From JBCDBH01 sp039184055 (GTDB lineage Bacteria; Acidobacteriota; Thermoanaerobaculia; Multivoradales; J023): 8,944 nucleotides of DNA. Numbering within the stretch: position 1 is the first letter of the stretch; the number at the start of each line of letters is the position of its first letter. A program made the translations under genes and the position numbers. The stretch lies in assembly GCA_039184055.1 (NCBI GenBank), contig JBCDBH010000248.1:1-8944 (forward strand), in the 5' to 3' direction. Positions 6,054 through 8,944 of this stretch are shown here, piece after piece. The notes under the pieces are model-generated. The model had not been told where the DNA came from and searched no databases. It saw only the letters and a list, made by a program, of their open reading frames with translations.

Positions 6054-7765
6054 TGAAGTCACGGTGGCTCGACGCGCGAGAAACGACTCGCCTCGGCGTA
6101 GCCGCCGTGGCCATGGTGATCGCCGGGATCGTCCACCTGGTGATCGCCCCGACTCACTTCTCCCACTCGGCCGCGCACGGTCTGTTTTTCGGGCTGCTCG
6201 GCGTGCCCCAGATCCTCTGGGCCGTGGCCCTGCTGGCGATGGTCGTCGTGATGGCGAAATCCGACGATCAGCCGTCCAAGTGGATGACCGGGTTTCACTA
6301 CTCGGGCCTGATGCTCAGCGGTGGCGCGGTCGTCCTGTGGCTGCTCACCCAATGGGTGCAAACGCCGTTCGCCACCAGTCCCGAGCCCATCGATACGCCG
6401 ACCGTGGTCTCGAAGCTCGCCGAGCTGATCGCGGCGATCGCTTTGCTCGTTCCCCACTTCAGGCAAAGCAGACGCTTCGCGACCGGTATCGTCACCACCT
6501 GTGTCATGGGCGTCGTGATGTGGTCTGGCGGGCTCGCCGCCGAAAGCCGTTTTCCGGTCCTGATGCCCGACCCGGGGCACGATCACGGTGAGCATGACCA
6601 CAGCGCGGAGACCGACGAAGAGCCGCTGAGCTTTCTCGACTACACCCGCGCGGCGACCCGCCTCGTGTTCGCGCTCGCTGAGCGGTCCGAGTACGACTGG
6701 CAGCTGCCTCCCGGCTTCCCCGCCCCGCGCGTGCCCGAGAACAACCCGATGACCGCCGCCAAAGTCGAGCTCGGTCGGCATCTCTTTTACGATCAGCGAC
6801 TCTCGGGAAGCGGTGGCCAATCGTGCGCCTCGTGTCACCGTCAAGACCTCGCGTTCAGCGACGGTGTGGCCCTGGCTCAGGGCTCCACCGGTGAGATCCA
6901 CCCGCGCAACTCGATGGCGCTGGTCAACATCGCCTACAACGCCACCCTCACCTGGGCGCATCCCGAGCTCGAGGTCTTGGAAGACCAAGTCCCCATCCCC
7001 ATGTTCGGTCTCCACCCGATCGAGCTGGGCATCACCGGCAACGAAGAAGTCGTGCTCGACCGCTTCCGCACCGCCGAGATCTACCAGCCCCTCTTTCGCG
7101 AGGCCTTTCCCGCCGCCGCCGATCCGGTGACCTGGGACAACATCGTCAAAGCGCTTTCATCGTTCACCCGCGCGTTGATCTCGGGCAACTCCGCCTACGA
7201 TCGCTTCGTCTACCAGGGTGAGACCGACGCCATGTCTGCCTCCGCGCAACGCGGCATGGAGCTCTTCCTCTCCGAAGACTTCGAATGTCATCACTGCCAC
7301 GGTGGCTTCAACTTCAGCGTCGCATCCGTCCACCAGGCGACCGTGTTCGAAGAAAAGGTGTTTCACAACACCGGGCTTTACGACCTCGGCAACGGCGCCT
7401 ACCCACACGGCAACGAAGGCGCCTACGAAGTCACCCACCTAGAGGGCGATCGTGGCAAATTCCGACCACCCACCCTCCGCAACATTGCCGTCACCGCGCC
7501 CTACATGCACGACGGCTCCATCGCCACCCTCGAAGACGTCATCGACACCTACGCCGCCGGCGGTCGCAACATCGACACCGGCCCCTACGCCGGCGACGGT
7601 CGCGCCAACCCCAACAAAAGCGGCTTCGTACCGGGCTTCCCGATGACCGAGCAAGAAAAGGCCGACCTCATCGCCTTCCTCCACGCCCTGACCGACGAGA
7701 GCTTTCTGACCGACGCCAGATTCGCCGACCCCTTCGCAACGTCCGAGGTCGCGAGCGTCGACTAA
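6053..7765 (+). CDS. Membrane-anchored di-haem MauG/CcP-like enzyme (MbnH type) with N-terminal five-helix domain
   Basis: A 570-residue two-part protein. Residues 1-165 hold five predicted helices (about 13-33, 43-67, 82-100, 118-136, 142-161); positive loops place the remainder in the periplasm. Residues 176-183 are a HDHGEHDH linker. From about 215 it is a bacterial cytochrome c peroxidase/MauG-type domain with two c-haem sites, CASCH (258-262) and CHHCH (412-416). Trp301 lies where the inter-haem Trp is expected, and 'TAPYMHDGSIATLEDVIDTY' (481-500) is a hallmark of the family. Tyr500 appears to fill the distal-ligand position that is Met in peroxidases and Tyr in MauG. With the MbnP-type neighbour, the likely reaction is oxidation of an MbnP Trp to kynurenine. 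AGGAAG six bases before the ATG at 6053 supports this start. Plain MbnH proteins have only a signal peptide, so the membrane domain is unusual. Confidence 0.87.
   Translation: MKSRWLDARETTRLGVAAVAMVIAGIVHLVIAPTHFSHSAAHGLFFGLLGVPQILWAVALLAMVVVMAKSDDQPSKWMTGFHYSGLMLSGGAVVLWLLTQWVQTPFATSPEPIDTPTVVSKLAELIAAIALLVPHFRQSRRFATGIVTTCVMGVVMWSGGLAAESRFPVLMPDPGHDHGEHDHSAETDEEPLSFLDYTRAATRLVFALAERSEYDWQLPPGFPAPRVPENNPMTAAKVELGRHLFYDQRLSGSGGQSCASCHRQDLAFSDGVALAQGSTGEIHPRNSMALVNIAYNATLTWAHPELEVLEDQVPIPMFGLHPIELGITGNEEVVLDRFRTAEIYQPLFREAFPAAADPVTWDNIVKALSSFTRALISGNSAYDRFVYQGETDAMSASAQRGMELFLSEDFECHHCHGGFNFSVASVHQATVFEEKVFHNTGLYDLGNGAYPHGNEGAYEVTHLEGDRGKFRPPTLRNIAVTAPYMHDGSIATLEDVIDTYAAGGRNIDTGPYAGDGRANPNKSGFVPGFPMTEQEKADLIAFLHALTDESFLTDARFADPFATSEVASVD
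6578..6601 (+). other. His/Asp-rich linker, possible metal site
   Basis: These codons encode HDHGEHDH (residues 176-183 of the MbnH-type protein), between the last membrane helix and the haem domain, on the predicted periplasmic side. Four His and three acidic residues in eight positions are typical of flexible Cu, Zn or Ni binding segments. Metal binding is inferred from composition. Confidence 0.5.
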
Positions 7766-7783
7766 CCGAGCCTGCCAAACTCA

Positions 7784-8944
7784 TCAATCCATGACCAGCT
7801 CGGCTGGGATCTCCGCTGCCGTGAACGGACCAAAAAGTCGCTGGTGCCCGGTACGCCATCGCGGTCCACGCTCCTCACCGGCAGGCCGCTCGACAAGGAA
7901 ATAGATCGACTCGGCCTCGGGCGACAGCAACCACTCGATCTCGCTACCGAGCACGACAGTAGGAAATTGACTCGACCCGAGCGACGCCAGCTCCCCACCG
8001 GGACCCGTCGGAGGCGGCCCAAACCACATCCCCATCCGCACATCGCCACCCGGCTTGCCCTCCGCCGCGCGCAACACCATGCGATGTCGTCGCAGTCGAT
8101 CACGCAGATCGATCACACCCACGTCGACCCGACCCACCTCATCCGCCTCGGGTGCATCGATCCGAAACACCTCGGCTCCGATACCCGCTGTCACCCAAAG
8201 ACTCGTCACGGCGCCTCGAAACGTCTGGGAAAAACGCCCTTGCTCATCGAAGCGCACCCACACCTGAGAATCGCCATCCGTCTCCCTGACCGTCACCAAC
8301 ACTTCGACACCGCGACTGCCCGATCCGCTCGGCAATAGCACCTGCCCCACCAAGGTGTGCTTCGAAAGCTCGGAAAGTGCCGCTGCAAAACCACCGTGCA
8401 CATCCGTATCCGGAAAAAGCTCCACCGGTCGTTCGGGTGGAACGCCCATACCTTCGAAAAGATTGCCCTCGGCATCCAGCACGCGTTGATAGGAAAAGGT
8501 GACGCGGAACCCGTTGGGAAAAGGCTTAGGTAGGAGTGACGACAAGCCTCCACGCGTCGCGCCTCCTACCTGCGTGACGTGCGGGAACGCGCGCATCATG
8601 AGCACGAACGACTCCGCGGCACTCGCCGTGACCTCGCTGGTCAACAGCAGAATCGGCCGACGCTCGCCATCCGCGCGGGGCGACACGACGATCTCCCGCG
8701 TCGGCGCGCCCTCGACCTCATAGCGAAGAACAGGACGCCGGCGATCCGCGAAATACGACGCCACGATCTGCGCCGCCGCATCACTCCCGCCGCCATTCAT
8801 CGCCACGTCCACGATGATCCTCGAGACGGCGCTGAAATCTCCGCGCATCTCCGCCAATGCGGCATCCAACGCGTCGTATTGCACCGGACGCGGCTGATTC
8901 CCGTCCATAAATCGGGAAAAACGGTTGATCCGCACATAACCAAC
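7784..8944 (-). CDS. S41-family peptidase, N-terminus beyond window edge, with extra C-terminal domain
   Basis: The frame is open from the right edge (8944) to a TGA at 7784, giving 386 visible residues. The first bases already encode the S41 strand 'GYVRINRF', so the true start lies outside; a GTG at 8935 is not a real start. 'IIVDVAMNGGG' (43-53) and 'LTSEVTASAAESF' (101-113) are C-terminal-processing-protease motifs, with Ser108 as likely nucleophile; 'GGATRGGLSS' (127-136) and 'EGMGVPPERPVELFPDTD' (164-181) complete the core. After ~196, about 190 residues form a second part. Its start, 'VGQVLLPSGS' (199-208) and 'FDEQGRFS', resembles carboxypeptidase-regulatory-like beta-sandwich domains. 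Relatives are usually exported and cleave peptide C-termini. It converges on the MbnH-type gene, with 18 bases between stops and no terminator seen. Confidence 0.85.
   Translation of the reverse strand, partial: VGYVRINRFSRFMDGNQPRPVQYDALDAALAEMRGDFSAVSRIIVDVAMNGGGSDAAAQIVASYFADRRRPVLRYEVEGAPTREIVVSPRADGERRPILLLTSEVTASAAESFVLMMRAFPHVTQVGGATRGGLSSLLPKPFPNGFRVTFSYQRVLDAEGNLFEGMGVPPERPVELFPDTDVHGGFAAALSELSKHTLVGQVLLPSGSGSRGVEVLVTVRETDGDSQVWVRFDEQGRFSQTFRGAVTSLWVTAGIGAEVFRIDAPEADEVGRVDVGVIDLRDRLRRHRMVLRAAEGKPGGDVRMGMWFGPPPTGPGGELASLGSSQFPTVVLGSEIEWLLSPEAESIYFLVERPAGEERGPRWRTGHQRLFGPFTAAEIPAELVMD

Noticed and set aside
7745..7790. A possible bidirectional terminator between convergent genes
   Set aside because: Only a four-base GTCG/CGAC stem is present, with no T-run on either strand.
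7285..7794. A 169-codon plus-strand frame rich in Arg, His and Pro
   Set aside because: It is a frame-shifted reading of the second haem domain, with low-complexity composition and no start signal.

Overview
The window is G+C-rich (about 60 % by eye), tightly packed, and reads as chromosomal DNA of a Gram-negative bacterium. The evidence is two lipobox lipoproteins, a c-type di-haem enzyme that must be exported, a PF12625-type AraC regulator and a DUF4345 membrane protein. This mix is common in Myxococcota and other former Deltaproteobacteria and in some marine Gammaproteobacteria; the exact lineage cannot be fixed from the sequence. No rRNA, tRNA, CRISPR array, insertion sequence or phage gene is visible.

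Layout. Positions 1-4886 hold five genes on the minus strand. In transcription order they are an AraC-type regulator (4886-3876), a four-helix DUF4345-type membrane protein (3836-3444), an amidohydrolase lipoprotein with a C-terminal TPR (3365-1626), an alpha/beta hydrolase (1547-720) and an NAD(P)-binding atypical SDR (723 to beyond the left edge). Gaps are short, and the last two genes overlap by ATGA. Positions 4887-5072 are a divergent control region with three overlapping perfect palindromes. Positions 5073-7765 are a two-gene plus-strand operon: a lipoprotein of the MbnP family (the 'metallo-mystery pair' four-Cys family), then a di-haem MauG/cytochrome c peroxidase-like protein of the MbnH type. 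The second gene starts on the stop codon of the first. At 7784-8944 a minus-strand S41 peptidase converges on this operon with 18 bases between stop codons; its N-terminus lies beyond the right edge.

How the genes may work together. In characterised MbnH/MbnP pairs, MbnH oxidises a Trp of MbnP to kynurenine, and MbnP then binds copper. No methanobactin or copper transporter gene is visible here, so this looks like a stand-alone pair. Its most unusual feature is that the MbnH-type enzyme is not a simple exported protein. It carries an N-terminal five-helix membrane domain and a His/Asp-rich linker, which would anchor the haem domain to the outer face of the inner membrane. The second notable feature is a canonical EF-hand calcium loop inside the SDR-like protein. 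The AraC regulator next to the shared promoter region may control either or both transcription units; this is inferred from position only.
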